Shown: positions 11,136 to 23,669, counted from the stretch's first letter. The stretch is DNA of 64,000 nt from Branchiostoma floridae (GCF_000003815.2 NC_049997.1:6965877-7029876); one strand, 5' to 3'. The notes: generated from the letters alone by a model not told the origin. Translations and numbers: made by a program.

Positions 11136-13674
11136 ATGAGCTCGGACAAACTCCTCGGGCAAAGGTGCTCCGGCTCCCGCCGGGATCGCTCCCAGTTGTC
11201 GGTCGGTTCCCTTGTTGTGGTCTTGTCCGTGGGACTTGCAACCGTCGTCTGCGTGGTGGTTATTTTGGAGCTGAACAAATCAAACTCGGAGCTGTACAAG
11301 GTAAACTCGGAGCTCACGTCTCTGAAGATAGATTTTGCCTCGCTGAAGGCCAGACTGGAAGCGGAGAAGGGTGCAGGAAGTTTGGAAACAGCATTTAGGG
11401 AGCGACTGGCCGTGGTCGAGACCAGGATTCAAGATGGCGTGTATTTGTCAGGCTGGGAGGGGAATCCGAAGGTGGGACACGTTTTCATAGAGAACTTTCG
11501 GCAATTGTACACGGTAAAATGTGTCGCCAACTATCACACATAGTACAGAATGGAGGCGTATGATAAAACTGTACTAAAACAGTAAGGACTAGCATAAGTC
11601 TTTTGATATGGCGTTACAGAAAGTTTATTTGTAAGTCCATGCCCGGGGGCTAATTGCAAGTACATGGTACATGGTGGTTACAATAGAATGGGGCTCATTT
11701 TCATATATCAATTATTTGCGTATAAACCTCTATGAGTCCTCTCATTCAAATAAGCAACGAAATTCACGCAATTTTGTGTTATCATACCATGCTTTAGGTA
11801 ATTTATCCTAATGTTTTCTTTGGATTTCGAGACTTTTGACAGATGCTTTGGGTTCTTTTTATGAAGGCCATTCCTGTTCAACCGGGTCCGAGTTGAACTA
11901 TGACATGACTCGCTGCTATACGCAAAACGTTAACGATTGGCTTATGATAATTACTAGTCGCTCTAGACATATAATTAGCAGTGAACTAGGTTTATATGTA
12001 CCTAATAAATAGTATGTGTTCTGCAAACGTAAGGGTCCTTATGTAAGTTTAGGCAAGTTGAGAATAACTCTATTGTATGTAACAAAAATACCTGCTATCG
12101 GAATGCTTTGGTTTAGATTAATCATTTCATAATTAAAACATAAAAACATTCGGTCTTAATCTTCTGACTGCGTCCTGGAAAGACTGAAATATTCGATAGG
12201 TTTTCTCCTTGTTTGCAATTAAGTGAATCATTTCCGTCTGTGATAGAGTGCTAAAAATGGCACTGCCCAAACTGTTACATTTGTTGAGCTACTTATGACC
12301 GGTGCAATGGACAAGTAAGTTAAGTGTTCGCCATTCAATCGGCAGATCGTGACTCTGATCTTCAGTTTAGTCAAACCATGAGACTTTAAAACATGGTACA
12401 TGCTGCTTTCTCCGCTTAGCACTCGGCATTAACGAGGAAGAGTAGGGTAGTTGATCACACACCACTACCAGTGGACTAGCCCTCTGCTACAGCAATTGCA
12501 CGACGTTGTGTGGCCCAAGGGCTATTGAAACGGACATGGGCGTCGTCCTATGTAACATCTGATACGAGGAAAACTAACTAACCAACTAACTGATTTACTA
12601 TCGACAGCCAAACGTCCAGACTGACATCGCCTCATCGTCAGAAAAGAACAGTACGGAAGGGAACAATGCCTTGTCCGAAGCAAACCACCCTCGGTACAGG
12701 CAGAAGAGATCGGCAAATTCATTGACCCTACCAGTCGGAGGTAAGCCATACCAAAAACTTTAATAAAAAAAATGGTTCAACCTTCCTGACCGCTTGGAGT
12801 TCATTATGAAGGCAACTTTTTTCGCCAAACTGTGTTTATTGGCTTTTCGTCTTCCTCAAAGAAGTCAAACCCAACCTGCTTATTTGGAAATAGCCAACAC
12901 TAGTATTCGAGTATGCTCTTTTTACAATAATATTTATCACTGTTCATTGAGACATGTATGTCTCCTATGTTTATATCATGTACTTGCAATTAGCCTTCGG
13001 GCATGAACTTGCAAATTAATTATAGAATAAGCCGCTTAATTGCATACCGCATTTGTCATTCTTGCAATTATGCGTAGTTGTCCAACTGGACCGCGCTGTT
13101 TTCGGATAATGGGGTTCCGTGCAATTAGCAGAAGTTTGCGGTAATCCGTTATGCAATTAATTGGCTTCGGCTGTATTATGTATATTTATTCCCACTCTTG
13201 CATCAGTCTGGGTTCCCAGGGGCTGTCATCTGTATAATGGTCATTTCTAATTTTGTTGTATTTTGTTTGAATATCAGGCTGTGCCCAAGGCCCTGCCGGC
13301 AGAGATGGACGAGACGGCAGAGACGGGCTGCCCGGCCGGGACGGAGCTCCGGGGGTTTCCGGAGAAACTGGTCCGCCAGGTCCTCCTGGGCCTCCGGGTC
13401 CTGTGGTCAATTCTAGCCTGGTAACCATACTACTAGGAACTAGCGTGCTATAATTCGAAAGACCAGCTAAATGTACGGTAGGTGGAGAATGGTTGCCAGA
13501 CTAATTGTAAAATATATTAAAAATATATCTGGACTGGAAAGATAGTTGTAACCGGCTGCAGATTTTGGAATCATGCTTAGACTATATAGCTAGTGACGAT
13601 TTGAAAACGTTCTAGTACTTTTAAATGGCGCGGATTTGTTTTATATTTACCCACACGCACGCACACGCACACGC

Positions 13675-13731
<57 letters not shown>

Positions 13732-16700
13732 AGCACACACAAAACAATTTAATAAGTTCTTCATGTTACAGGCGAATCTTGAGCCCGGTCTGGTCGGCTA
13801 CTGGCCGCTGAATGAAGAACATGGCGCCCGTGACGTTAGCGGCTATGGTAATGACGGAGTGACGTTCAGCACGGGCGTGGCGGAGGGGCCGGGGGGGCGA
13901 GACGGGGGGCGCCATGTACTTCCACGGCGCCCCTGGTAAGGAATTTTTCAACGCTCATTAGTCAAAGCCGGATCCTTACATTTAGGCCCCGTTCATGATG
14001 CAAAAATTAGTGCGGATGCATCCGCATTGTTGGCTGATACGGATAAATTTGTGATCATGAACACTCCGAAACGAATTTGATGTGGATTTTTCGGGACCAC
14101 CTCGCGAGGTGGATTTGAAACGGATTCTTTTTATCCGCATTTGCGACTTCATCATGAACGCAAATGCGGCGTCAATCCGGATTATACCCGGCTACCGCGG
14201 GGTCATAGCGCGGGGAATTGGAATGTTTTAACCGTTACTGTCATCGTGAAATCTTGTTATGGCCGATTGCGTTCCATTCCGCGGTTACACACTATTTTCT
14301 CGAAAAACAACACCCAGAAGAGCTGGGAAGGAAATTCCCGCCATCTTGAGCACTGTTCCCTGACCTCAACCTCTGACCCTTAAATGAGAAATGCAAAATC
14401 ATCCGGATCTGAAACGGTTTGCCCGTGGGCATCGTGGACGCGAAATGTAAACCGTTTGCATTCGGATCGTGGTCGGATGTAACCATATGCGGATGCATCC
14501 GTATTAATTTTTGCATCATGAACGGGGCCTTAGATCTGGATCCCACTATGACATCCGTATCCCACCATGNNNNNNNNNNNNNNNNNNNNNNNNNNNNNNN
14601 NNNNNNNNNNNNNNNNNNNNNNNNNNNNNNNNNNNNNNNNNNNNNNNNNNNNNNNNNNNNNNNNNNNNNACTATGTAGATCCGGATCCCACTATGTAGAT
14701 CCGGATCCCACAATGTAGATCCGAATTCCACCATGTAGATCCGGATCCCACTATGTAGATCCGGATCCCACTATGTAGATCCGGATCCCACTATGTAGAT
14801 CCGGATCCCACCATGTAGATTCGGATCCAACCATGTAGATTCGGATCCAACCATGTAGATCCGAATTCTATCATGGTGGAATTCGGATCTATATGGTTGG
14901 ATCCGGATTAGTTCTTTATCTACGCAATTCGAATAACCTCTACAATGCTCCACATGTTGATGATACCATTGTGGAAATTAGCCATATAGACAGCATGATA
15001 GCAATGCCAGAGCCAGAGGAGTTTGCCGGTCCAGAAGTACATTTGGCACAAACTGTAGTTTTTAGCCGGCTAACTCTTCTGGCATGTTTTCTGTCTATTT
15101 GGCCATTGTCAGGTCCTACTGTTTTCAACGATATGCCGAACCTGGCAGCCTATATTCTGTTGAAAGATCTGTACGATGCTGTACCTACTGTAGGTTCTCG
15201 TGTGGAGTTCCCCAACAACGGAGCGCTGGACGCCAGGAGTTACATCACTCTACAGGCCTGGATCTACCCACAGGAGACGGGAGAAGGACCGATCTTCAAC
15301 TACCAACCGGCTGGCAGTACTGGCTGGGGGGTTCACTTCTGGATCACTGGTGGCGGAAACAACCTCTATATAACGTAAAGCATTTCTAGGAGTATGTCTT
15401 TGAGCGCATTCCATATCTGGGCTTGTCTTTGCTGTCTTGTCTGCATCATCATGGTCCACGACTAGATTACTGACGTATTCTGCTTCTAACAAAGTACAAA
15501 ATGTACTGATAGCTGTATTTATACATACAGGTATAGTTTTGAGGTTCGTGTTTTGTGTGTTATGGTGCATTTCCGCCGTTATATCTCCAGTATGCAACGT
15601 GCTATTGCAATGGTATTTGGTAGATTGGTTGGGTATGGTGGCCAGACGGTCAGGTTTGATTTTGGGCTTATTGACTTTGAACCTGGTACAGAATGTTGAT
15701 TTTTGTGTCTCCTCACATCTGCTTGAATTTGTCAGGTCTGTTTTTGGTTTAACCCTGGGTTAGATTAGGGTCAGTTGACTTTTGCAATTAGCCAAAGATA
15801 AGGGGTCCAGTGTTGTGCTTCTGTAACCTATAGTTGCACTAGTGTATGTCATTTATCATGTATCAGGTTACCTCGCCTCTGTACATAAATGTATTTGCAC
15901 TGGTGCTGAACATTTTTTTGTCAGTTCTCTTATTGGTGCTTCCAGAGATGTGTTGAAGTTTGCGAGGGTCTCTAAGTTAGCTGCTTACGATAATCATGGG
16001 GAAACGAATGTGGAAGCAACTATCCAAACAGAAGAAGAAATGTAGGGAGCGTTATTGTAAAGAAAAGTGGTATGTGCTTTTTTATTGTTCAAGTTGTTAG
16101 CGGTATACTGTTGTGTAATGAGAAAGGTATGTGTAAGTTGATATGTGTACTTGTGTCATCATTGCATTTGCTCACTTTTGTACTGATGGTCAAATTAGAT
16201 ATTGTGTCCTGGGTGTTTTATCTGTATCTTATTTGCGCTATATCTCCAGAACAAAACATGCGATCGCGTTGATATTTGGTACATGCCTTGTTGTTGGTAG
16301 TTTGACGGTCCGGTTTGATTTTGGGCCTCCTTGTGTATAAACTTGATACTGCAGGTTGCCTTTCTTGAGCAAAGTGGCATTTCTGGCACTATATCTCCAG
16401 AACGAAATGTACGATTGTGATGTTTTTTGGTAAATGGGTTGGTGATGGTGTCTCGCTAGCTAGGTTTGATTTTGGGCCTCCTGGTGTTTGAACTTGATAC
16501 TGCAGGTTGCCCCTTTTTTGTGCAGGGGCATTTGGGCGTTAAACATCCAGATGAAGATATATATCCAGGACAATCAACTTCCACCACCCTTAAAAACAAA
16601 CAAATTACACAACAACTCTACAAACACCCAATACATTTCATGCAGGTCTGAGGTCTACAAACTCTTGTTATGACTGCTGGACTTATGATTAGCTCACAAT

Positions 16701-17727
16701 CTCAATCAACACTCTTGATCATGACGTGTTTATGCCGAATATCAACGGGAGTATGACGTATGATTCTTCCCAAACCTAGATTGAGTGACCGAAATTCCGA
16801 AATGTAGGAAGTATGTTGGTTTGTTTTTTTCTTACTTAGATTTGTCAATCGAAATTCCCAAGCCCGAGATCCACTACAGCAGTCAGGGATAACCCAGAAT
16901 GAGTGGCAGTTCGTCACGGCTACCTACCATCGTACATCAGGGGTCCAGAAACTCTACAGGAATGCTGTAGAGGTACTTGTTTAGCGACATCTAGCGTGTT
17001 GTTTACTTACCGCTATTGAGTCTTTTTAAAAACGCACACACGCACGTAGACAATGAACCCAAAACAACTCTTTTTTTGTGTCAAATATGCTTTTACCATA
17101 TAACGGGTATCAAGTTAATTCTCGCCATACGAAGTACTAGTATGCCACAACAAAACCTTTAACGTTACATACTTTATCTATACAGATCGGATCTGATGAT
17201 TTGGGGGACGTAGATCTGGGTACCCAGTTTCCTGTAGCCATGGGGGCCCGTCCGCCATTTACCGGAGACACCCGGGCCTACAAAGGACGCATCGCCCACA
17301 TGCAGGTACACTTCTCTTTCATACTATGTTTGTGGGTTGTCATTGTTCAGGAGCAAACGTCGACATATGGAAGCATTTCCCCATTGAAAAGGACGGCTTT
17401 TGAAAGAAATTAATAACTAGTAACAGGAAAAGTTGGAGCACAAAACAAGCGCACAAGATCGTTAACACGACAGGATTTGAACCCAGCACATCTGGCTCTT
17501 TCAACGCTATAATCACTCCATGATCACTCACTCACGGCCCATAACCACAGTGGTCGTAGAGGCTCCACGACATCCATCAGCAGAGATCTTTGCCCATCTC
17601 TTTCCAACGTTATAGACAGAGGAAATATTAACTAAAACCCTCCGCTGTCCTTCAGGTTTACAACATCGCCCTGACGCAGGCTCAGATCCAGGAGGCCATG
17701 GACCGCACCAGGTACGCCCGCAAGTAA
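11136..17727 (+). CDS. gene 2A: type II membrane collagen-like / Laminin_G_3 protein with furin site
   Basis: Exons: 11136-11471, 12608-12740, 13278-13420, 13772-13935, 15194-15374, 16840-16972, 17186-17305, 17656-17727. Residues 1-20 are basic and cytosolic; about 21-45 is one membrane span ([20 protein letters not shown]); then a coiled coil with NSELYKV-type heptads to about residue 105. Exon 2 carries a sequon (NST) and RYRQKR|S, a furin-type site after Arg146. Exon 3 has 13 Gly-X-Y triplets ending in VVNSSL. The rest is the LamG jellyroll, ending MDRTRYARK. Layout resembles transmembrane collagens of the MACIT type. Exon 4 is 164 bp instead of 163: seven G instead of six after GAGGGGCC shifts the frame, so the copy is either broken or has a base-call error. 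Without that base the product is 426 aa. Confidence 0.8.
13023..13176. mobile_element. MITE, pogo-like termini
   Basis: AAGCCGCTTAATTGCATACC at the left and AATTGGCTTCGG at the right are imperfect inverses around repeated TTGCAATTA motifs, flanked by TA. The gene 2B intron holds the same element at about 55223-55400 with better-preserved ends (AGCCGCTTAATGGCA and ATTAACCGGCTT). Family is inferred from style only. Confidence 0.45.
13652..13728. repeat. CA microsatellite just before the LamG exon of gene 2A
   Basis: (CA)n with CACG variants, ending about 40 bp upstream of the exon at 13772. Gene 2B has a longer, more degenerate tract at 55726-55882 in the same place. Confidence 0.9.
13985..14529. 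mobile_element. PIF/Harbinger-like MITE
   Basis: The ends GGCCCCGTTCATGATGCAAA and its inverse (TTTGCATCATGAACGGGGCC) are flanked by TTA on both sides (13982-13984, 14530-14532). Inner motifs CGGATGCATCCG occur near both ends. It is absent from gene 2B, where the flanking sequence is continuous around 56110-56145, so it inserted after the copies separated. Confidence 0.8.
14533..14900. repeat. 20-bp minisatellite (ATGTAGATCCGGATCCCAC), interrupted by an N gap
   Basis: Ten or more units with Ctatg/Ccatg and GAATTC variants lie on both sides of the gap at 14570-14669. The last units invert (ATCATGGTGGAATTCGG). Gene 2B has a single unit at about 56129-56150 in the same intron position, so the array expanded in 2A. 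Confidence 0.8.
15570..16515. repeat. diverged ~130-150-bp repeat in gene 2A intron
   Basis: ATATCTCCAG, then GGTTTGATTTTGGGCCTCC, then TTGATACTGCAGGTTGCC recurs near 15580-15690, 16240-16360 and 16390-16515. It is confined to this enlarged intron (1465 bp, against 210 bp in gene 2B). Confidence 0.5.
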
Positions 17728-18060
17728 AGCCGCATCAACAGCTTCCGGTAAGACTTTTCAGATATTGATAAGTTATTTTTTGTTCTGGCAATAAAAGTTT
17801 TACTGGGATTCGGAATGACTTCTACCAACACAGGTGAACTTTCAAGTTAAGATTAGCCATGGAGGTTTTCTCAAGGTGATAAAACGTCTTAGGATTAACA
17901 AAGAATCTTGTGTGTTTCAGCCGACAATCGGAAGTGAAGCCCGGCATGCCTGATTCATCATACAGTATCTGTAGTCGCATCTTTATCATGGTGTTAATGT
18001 AGCGGGTTAAGGGCGTTTTGAGCAATGTACTGTATAAACTTGAACCACATACCTAGATAG
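17728..18060 (+). other. gene 2A 3' UTR and flank
   Basis: Contains AATAAA at about 17791, a CAACACAG|GTGAAC junction at about 17833, and the TTAGGATTAACAAAGAATC block shared with the other copies. The end of the block is more diverged than in gene 1 copies. Beyond it, 18060-18400 holds nothing I recognise. Confidence 0.5.
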
Positions 18061-18399
18061 AGAATTCCTAGTGGACAAATTCGAAAAAGTAGCAATGTAC
18101 AACAAGCTAGCTGGGAAAATATTTAACTGGGGAAAAAGGAGTATTGACTAACCGACTAATACCAACAGATACTATCCTTAATATTACTAAAACATACCTT
18201 TGCCAAATAAACCAGGTTTGTTATGAAGAATGATGCGTAGACAAATGCGTTACTCATTTCATTATCTTTATAATTATATGCTTGGAGTTGTTTTATAAAA
18301 TTTCGGCATTGATTATGCAAATTAGATCCCAAGTTACAATCAATTGATATCAAATTGTATCAAACATTACGTAAGCTATCAGCATACCAAAAATCATGG

Positions 18400-18890
18400 T
18401 GATCCTTTGATCCATTCTTGACTTATTCTCTTTCAAAGCCTTTAAATTCACCTCTTACTCTCTTCCCTCTTTCTCAGTTACCTGTGACAACTTTGAAAGT
18501 ACTATAATGAATGCAGTGGATTTGTGAACTTTTCCTAATCAATTATGCAAATTAGCTGTTAATTTGCATAATGAGTATTACATTATATAAGTCTTCACTT
18601 AGGCTATTTGCATGCCAAAAATCATGACGATCCATCAACACGTTCATATTTTCTCATTAATTATGCAAATGAGATCGTCATTTGCATGATAAATATGTAT
18701 TTACGTTTCTCTCTTTCTTAGCTACATATGTGACAAGTTTGAAAGTCCTATCATGGAATGTAGTGGATTTATAAATTTTCCTCATTAATTATGCAAATTA
18801 GCTGTTGATTTGCATAATTAGTATACCATTATGTAAGTCATCACTCATTCTATCTACATACCAAAAATCATGACGATCCGTCAACACGTT
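18400..18890. repeat. two diverged ~240-bp units with repeated ATGCAAAT
   Basis: Each unit has TTATGCAAATTAGCTGTTAA, TTTGCATAAT, CCAAAAATCATGACGATCC and TCAACACG in the same order. A reverse-oriented relative lies at 31780-32060 in gene 3. The octamer ATGCAAAT is a POU-factor motif, but here it is part of a dispersed AT-rich repeat, so I do not call it regulatory. Confidence 0.55.
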
Positions 18891-19182
18891 GTAGAGTTAT
18901 TCTCGTCCAAAGTTTGAAAGGAAACCGGCGCCTGCAGTTCCAAAAAAGCCGCTAGGGGGCCCAAACTCACAGCACTTACTCTCTGCCTCGATGGCTATCT
19001 ACCACTCAAAAATCATGATCACAGCATGTCCAGAACACGAGATATCAAAAATTAAGGTTCTGCTGCAGTACCTTAGCAAGCCGCTAGGGAGCCCATTATC
19101 GAACTTGACCTTCGTTTTCCCGACCCCTACCCACCTACCAAATATTATTGGGATCCATCCAAGACTTCTTGAGTTATGCTGT

Positions 19183-19222
19183 TAACAGACAGACACACAC
19201 ACAGACACACACACACACAGAC
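19183..19222. repeat. CA/CAGA microsatellite
   Basis: ACAGACACACACACAGACAC run. From 18890 to 19510 nothing else is recognisable. Confidence 0.7.
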
Positions 19223-19509
19223 TCACAAGCCCAAAACATAACCTTAGCCATTCTGGCAAACCATTCTGGCAAAGGTAACTACGCCTTAAAACAAAGACTG
19301 ATCTGATACGTACATAGGTAATACTTAGAATATGTTTGCAGTTTATCACAAACGAACGGCAATACATATTATATCTATAGTATACATTGGATTAAGGGCA
19401 GTATAAAACTTATATATACAGTATGGAGCACTACATGTACAGCCGTAGACAATAATACAATGAGGTGCGTTGTAACTTCTTAATGATAACAAAATTACTA
19501 CTGTTAGCA

Positions 19510-19720
19510 TTCGCTATTTCTTGAAAATAATCAGTTTTTTTCAGGCTTCAACCTTTTTTGTGCAGCTTACCTATTACTGACCATTTTCTGCTTGGTGATT
19601 AAACAAAAATGGGAGTGGACAGTTTGTGTGTAACTTTGTGTTTGTTTTGTCATCACTTAGATTGTTGGTTGTATGTAATTGTTTAGTTGTGTGTGTGTGT
19701 GTGTGTGTGTGTGTTTTTGT
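19510..19720. other. conserved intergenic block ending in a GT tract
   Basis: TTCTGCTTGGTGATTAAAC then GGGAGTGGACAGTTTGTG matches 1000-1080, 10555-10610, 35735-35780 and 51320-51370. It marks the 3' boundary of each duplicated unit and is followed here by (GT)n. From 19720 to 20300 nothing is recognised. Confidence 0.5.
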
Positions 19721-20299
19721 GTGTGTAGTAGCCAAATTGTTGTAATACAATGTAATACTACACTTTAACTTTTGTTATCTCTACATTGTCATACATTCAT
19801 TATTTATTGGAAGATCTAGGAAGCTCATTTGAAACATCGTTAAAAGCTATTTAATAGTGTGTGGAAATTACTGTCTGTTCTATGGTTCGTGAGACCATTC
19901 TGACCAGACCAGAACACCATCCCGCCATCACCGTTAAAAAGACTAATCATTAATTGTTGTGGCTGTCGTCCCTAAATTTCCGACAAGACACTCATAAAAT
20001 CCACGTTAACATTAACACATCAAAATCGCATTCAAAATCAACATTCTGACATAAACAGACTAATCTTTCATTGTTGTGTGTAGTTGTATGAAGATAGAGG
20101 GTTCTCTACAGTATTTTTAGTATTCTTGAAGGTTGGCCAGAATGTTCCAACGTCTATATTGTCCGATATTTCAGTAAAAAGTGAAAGACGGCATTTTAAT
20201 CAAAGAAAAAACTGTTCATCGACTCCTCCGATATGTGGTGAACTTTCACGCTTCCGACGTCACTGGTTCAACTTTGACACTTTGCCTCAAGTAATGAAG

Positions 20300-21760
20300 T
20301 GATGAACAGGTTAACTGGTTAGACAGCATTTACAGACGCTGTTGTGACGCTGACGGATCAGCACTGCAGGCTTGAAGCTCTCTGACGTTTATGGTTTTCT
20401 ATTCCGGTCAAAACTCAACTACGCCGTACTTCGGCCAACTACGCCGTACTTTGCCGAACTTGACGCCGTAGTTCACAGAACTGGATCCGATACAGCTTAA
20501 CTTCCTGAAGTACGCCGTAGCTGCCGCCAGTGAAGTACGACCTGACTCAACTACAATCTGGCCAGTCAATATGGTCCTACCTGTGACACAAAATTGTTAA
20601 CATCGACTATCATAATTCCACCAGCGCTGACCTGTAAATACTGTCTAAGGCCTGGGTCACATTTCCAAGCCGGGGCCCGGCCGGGATGTTTTAAGAAACG
20701 AAAAATCAAATTGTATACCAAGAAAAATACACGAATTATGCCTTTGAATCTTATTTTGACATTTTGTGTATTTTGAAGTCTTTTATATCATTGTTTTTCG
20801 CTCCCGATAGCTGCCCGGCCGGGACCCTTCTTTTAAATGTGACCTAAGCCTAACCGGTGTTCTGTAGATGCTATCTAACCTTTCACCTGTCCTTCACTAG
20901 CTGACTCGAGGCTAAGTGTCCAAGGTCAGTGGGAAACGAAGATACTCATTGTGTAAGTCAGGATCTAACTTGCATAATGCATCGTTTTCCATGAACTCTC
21001 ATACATATGGCATTTGTAGCTGAGAAGGGATCGTATATCGTTGGGTAATTTATTTGTATACACACATGACTGATTTGCACAACTGTCCTTGGTGATTTTG
21101 TCTCAAGTCAGTGAAGGACAGGTGAAAGATTAGATAGCATCTACAGAATACCAGTTAGAAAGCATTTACAGGTCAGTGCTGGTGGAATTATGATAGTCGA
21201 TGTTATCAGTATAGAATCATAAAATTCCTCGTCAATTGTGCAAATCAGTCATGTGTGTATACAAATAAATTACCCAACGATATACCTCCCTTCTCAGCTA
21301 CAAATGCCACATGTATGAGAGTTCATGGAAAAAGATGCATTATTCAAGTTAGATCCTGACTTACACAATGAGTATCTCACTGTCCTTGGTGATTTTGCCT
21401 CAAGTCAGTTAGTGAAGGACAGGTGAAAGGTTGGATAGCATCTACAGACCACCAGTTAGACAGCATTCACAGGTCAGCGCTGCAAGTTTGAAGATCTCTG
21501 ACGCTGTCAACAATTTTGTGTCACAGGTAGGACCATATTGACTGGCCAGATTGTAGTTGAGTCAGGTCGTACTTCACTGGCGGCAGCTACGGCGTACTTC
21601 AGGAAGTTAAGCTGTATCGGATCCAGTTCTGTGAACTACGGCGTAGTTCGGCAAAGTACGGCATAGTAGGACGAAGTACGGCGTAGTTGAGTTTTGACCA
21701 GAATAGAAAACCATAGACGTTGTCACCAAATTTGTCTCACAGGTGGGGCTGTATTTACTA
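20300..21760. mobile_element. fold-back element with long, complex inverted arms
   Basis: 20390-20590 (TTATGGTTTTCTATTCCGGTC through GACACAAAATTG) is repeated inverted at about 21505-21715. 20590-20640 is inverted at about 21165-21215. 20860-21080 is inverted at 21230-21390, with a further inverted copy of TTTCACCTGTCCTTCACT at 21415-21430. The arms carry many AACTACGCCGTACTT motifs. No transposase frame is seen. Relatives of the motif recur to 24150, so the element or its relatives may extend further. Confidence 0.6.
20649..20850. mobile_element. PIF/Harbinger-like MITE
   Basis: GGCCTGGGTCACATTT and the inverse of GGCTTAGGTCACATTT are flanked by TAA (20646-20648, 20851-20853). GC-rich GGGGCCCGGCCGGGA follows each end. 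It is inserted in the left arm of the fold-back element. The ends resemble the Harbinger derivative at 53041-54279. Confidence 0.8.
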
Positions 21761-22237
21761 CTTATTTTATGTGAAGGAATGAAGCCGTTCTCTGTCGCCG
21801 TGAACAGGGTTTCAAAAGTGACGTAGCCAGTTTTTACACGGAGGCTGGTCACATCGCGCTTTTATACCGTGGCGGTAGTGTTGGGCGGGCCGTGCAGAAC
21901 CGTCCTTTCGGGGAGGGCCAGTCACAGCCCTGGACAGCGGAGTTCGTGTTTAATACAAAGACTACGTAGTTATCATTTTAGAATGATGTACTGATGTATC
22001 CTGAAAACGATCAAAACAGTTTTAACTGTCAGAAGCTTGCCCTCAGTTAAATCTTCTGGTTTTCAAAAGGACGGTTGTTGTAACATCAATGGTACTAAAA
22101 TCTTGTTCTCGGTGTACATAGTGTTTGGGGCAAAAATACGTGTACGTGTGAAAGTGAGGTATAAACTGGTGTGGGTAAGTCATCGGCACATTGTAGTACA
22201 GCTATGTCGTAGTTTGTACGAAAAGACGTGAGCGAAC

Positions 22238-22496
22238 TAGCCTGGGTACCATTCCCTCGCTGTCGGCTTTGGGGTGCTTTACCCGGCCGAGTGCTTAGGC
22301 ACCGACCCGCAACTGTCAGCCTGTCTGATTAGCTGCACTTTGAGATTTCGCCGCTAAAGCTTGTAGCTGGCCTTTGGAGTTAACCTAACCCCGTAAGAAC
22401 TCCCCCCGGCCTGTACTAATTAACTGCACGGGCGGCCACCCCGCCCCCACCGCCGAGGAGCAACTCGAGCGCCTCGATGGTATGGTACCCAGGCTA
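22238..22496. mobile_element. hAT-like MITE with 8-bp target duplication
   Basis: TAGCCTGGGTACCATTCC and the inverse at the right end (ATGGTACCCAGGCTA) are flanked by GAGCGAAC on both sides (22230-22237, 22497-22504). An 8-bp duplication is characteristic of the hAT superfamily. 259 bp, no coding capacity. Confidence 0.85.
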
Positions 22497-23560
22497 GAGC
22501 GAACCACAAAGTAAAGCCGAGTAAAGCCAGTTTGAACTATGTCGCAGTCCGAAAAAGTACGTCGTTAGTTCAGGCTGAAGTACGTCGCCATTAAATTTCA
22601 ACTGGAATGAAGAAAAAAATACTGGAACTCATAAGCGAGTTTTGAAGTGTAATTGTCGCCACTCCCAAAGGTGTAACTGTGACATTCCAATGGTATGACT
22701 CACAGTAGGCGTGTGGGAACAGACGAGGTTGGCCTCATGTCATGCAGAAGTGATTCCGCGGTGGCTCAGCACTCATAAATCTCTGACAGGGCTGTCCGAT
22801 TTGTGCCTCACAGATGGGGATACATTAGGTATATCCATTGTATAGATCCTAGATCTTAGTGAGATTTTCCAGGCTAGAAAGCATTACATATTTTTTTATA
22901 CTTGCAAGCATGTGTTGGCAAGGCTGCCAACTCCGTTTGAAAAGAAAAACAGTTTTCTACGCTTTGGGATAGACATTTTCGTTAACTAAATACTTTAACC
23001 AGTTTTCAACTACAAAGCGTTATGCTGGAATGTTACTAGAATTTCGGTGGGTTTATGTAGATGGAAAATCATATACGTGTCAAGTTAGGTGGGGTAACCG
23101 GAGAGGTAAGTTTTTTATGGACGTGACCAGATCACTAATTACAGTCAGGGTATTTGATCTACTGATGAACCACATAAACTTACCTGAGCCTGCGCCAGGC
23201 ACAGAAATTAAGAAAGGTTACTCATAGTGTCTTCTACAGACTTTTAGAACTGTCTTCTAGTGAGAAATGAAATAGTGGGGTTCACTATCAAAAGACTTTA
23301 ACATCTGTCTTCAAGTTGAAAAATGAGAAAGATTGTGTTCTCATTGATTCACTTGTAAGAGATATACTAGTGACAAAATGAGAATCTGTCTCTTCCGAGG
23401 ATTCTATCTCGTTTAATTCACTAGTGAGAGATTGATCTAATGGTAAAAATGAGATAGAGAGGTTTATCTCATATAATTCCCGAGTTAAAGAACAATAAAC
23501 TGGTGAATAACATACTATTGTTACATTCGTACAAGTAGTTAGCACGGTTATTGACCTTTT

Positions 23561-23669
23561 GTCTGGTCGGCTACTGGCCGCTGAATGAAGAACATGGCGC
23601 CCGTGACGTCAGCGGCTATGGTAATGACGGAGTGACGTTCAGCACGGGCTTGGCGGAGGGGCCGGGGGG
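23561..23669 (+). pseudogene. truncated LamG exon relic
   Basis: The plus strand matches the first LamG exon (GTCGGCTACTGGCCGCTGAA to GAGGGGCCGGGGGG) but lacks the acceptor and the first about 20 bases, and stops at the G run, where unrelated sequence begins. The 290 bp before it (23275-23560) repeat those before the intact exon of gene 3 (29337-29640). It is a broken duplicate of the gene 3 exon region. Confidence 0.75.

Noticed and set aside
15437-15763. 108-codon frame with hydrophobic stretches
   Set aside because: Falls within the repeat-filled intron of gene 2A, overlaps a diverged repeat and shows no homologous frame in other copies.
18400-18890. Enhancer with multiple octamer (ATGCAAAT) sites
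   Set aside because: The octamers are part of a dispersed AT-rich repeat found also in reverse inside gene 3.
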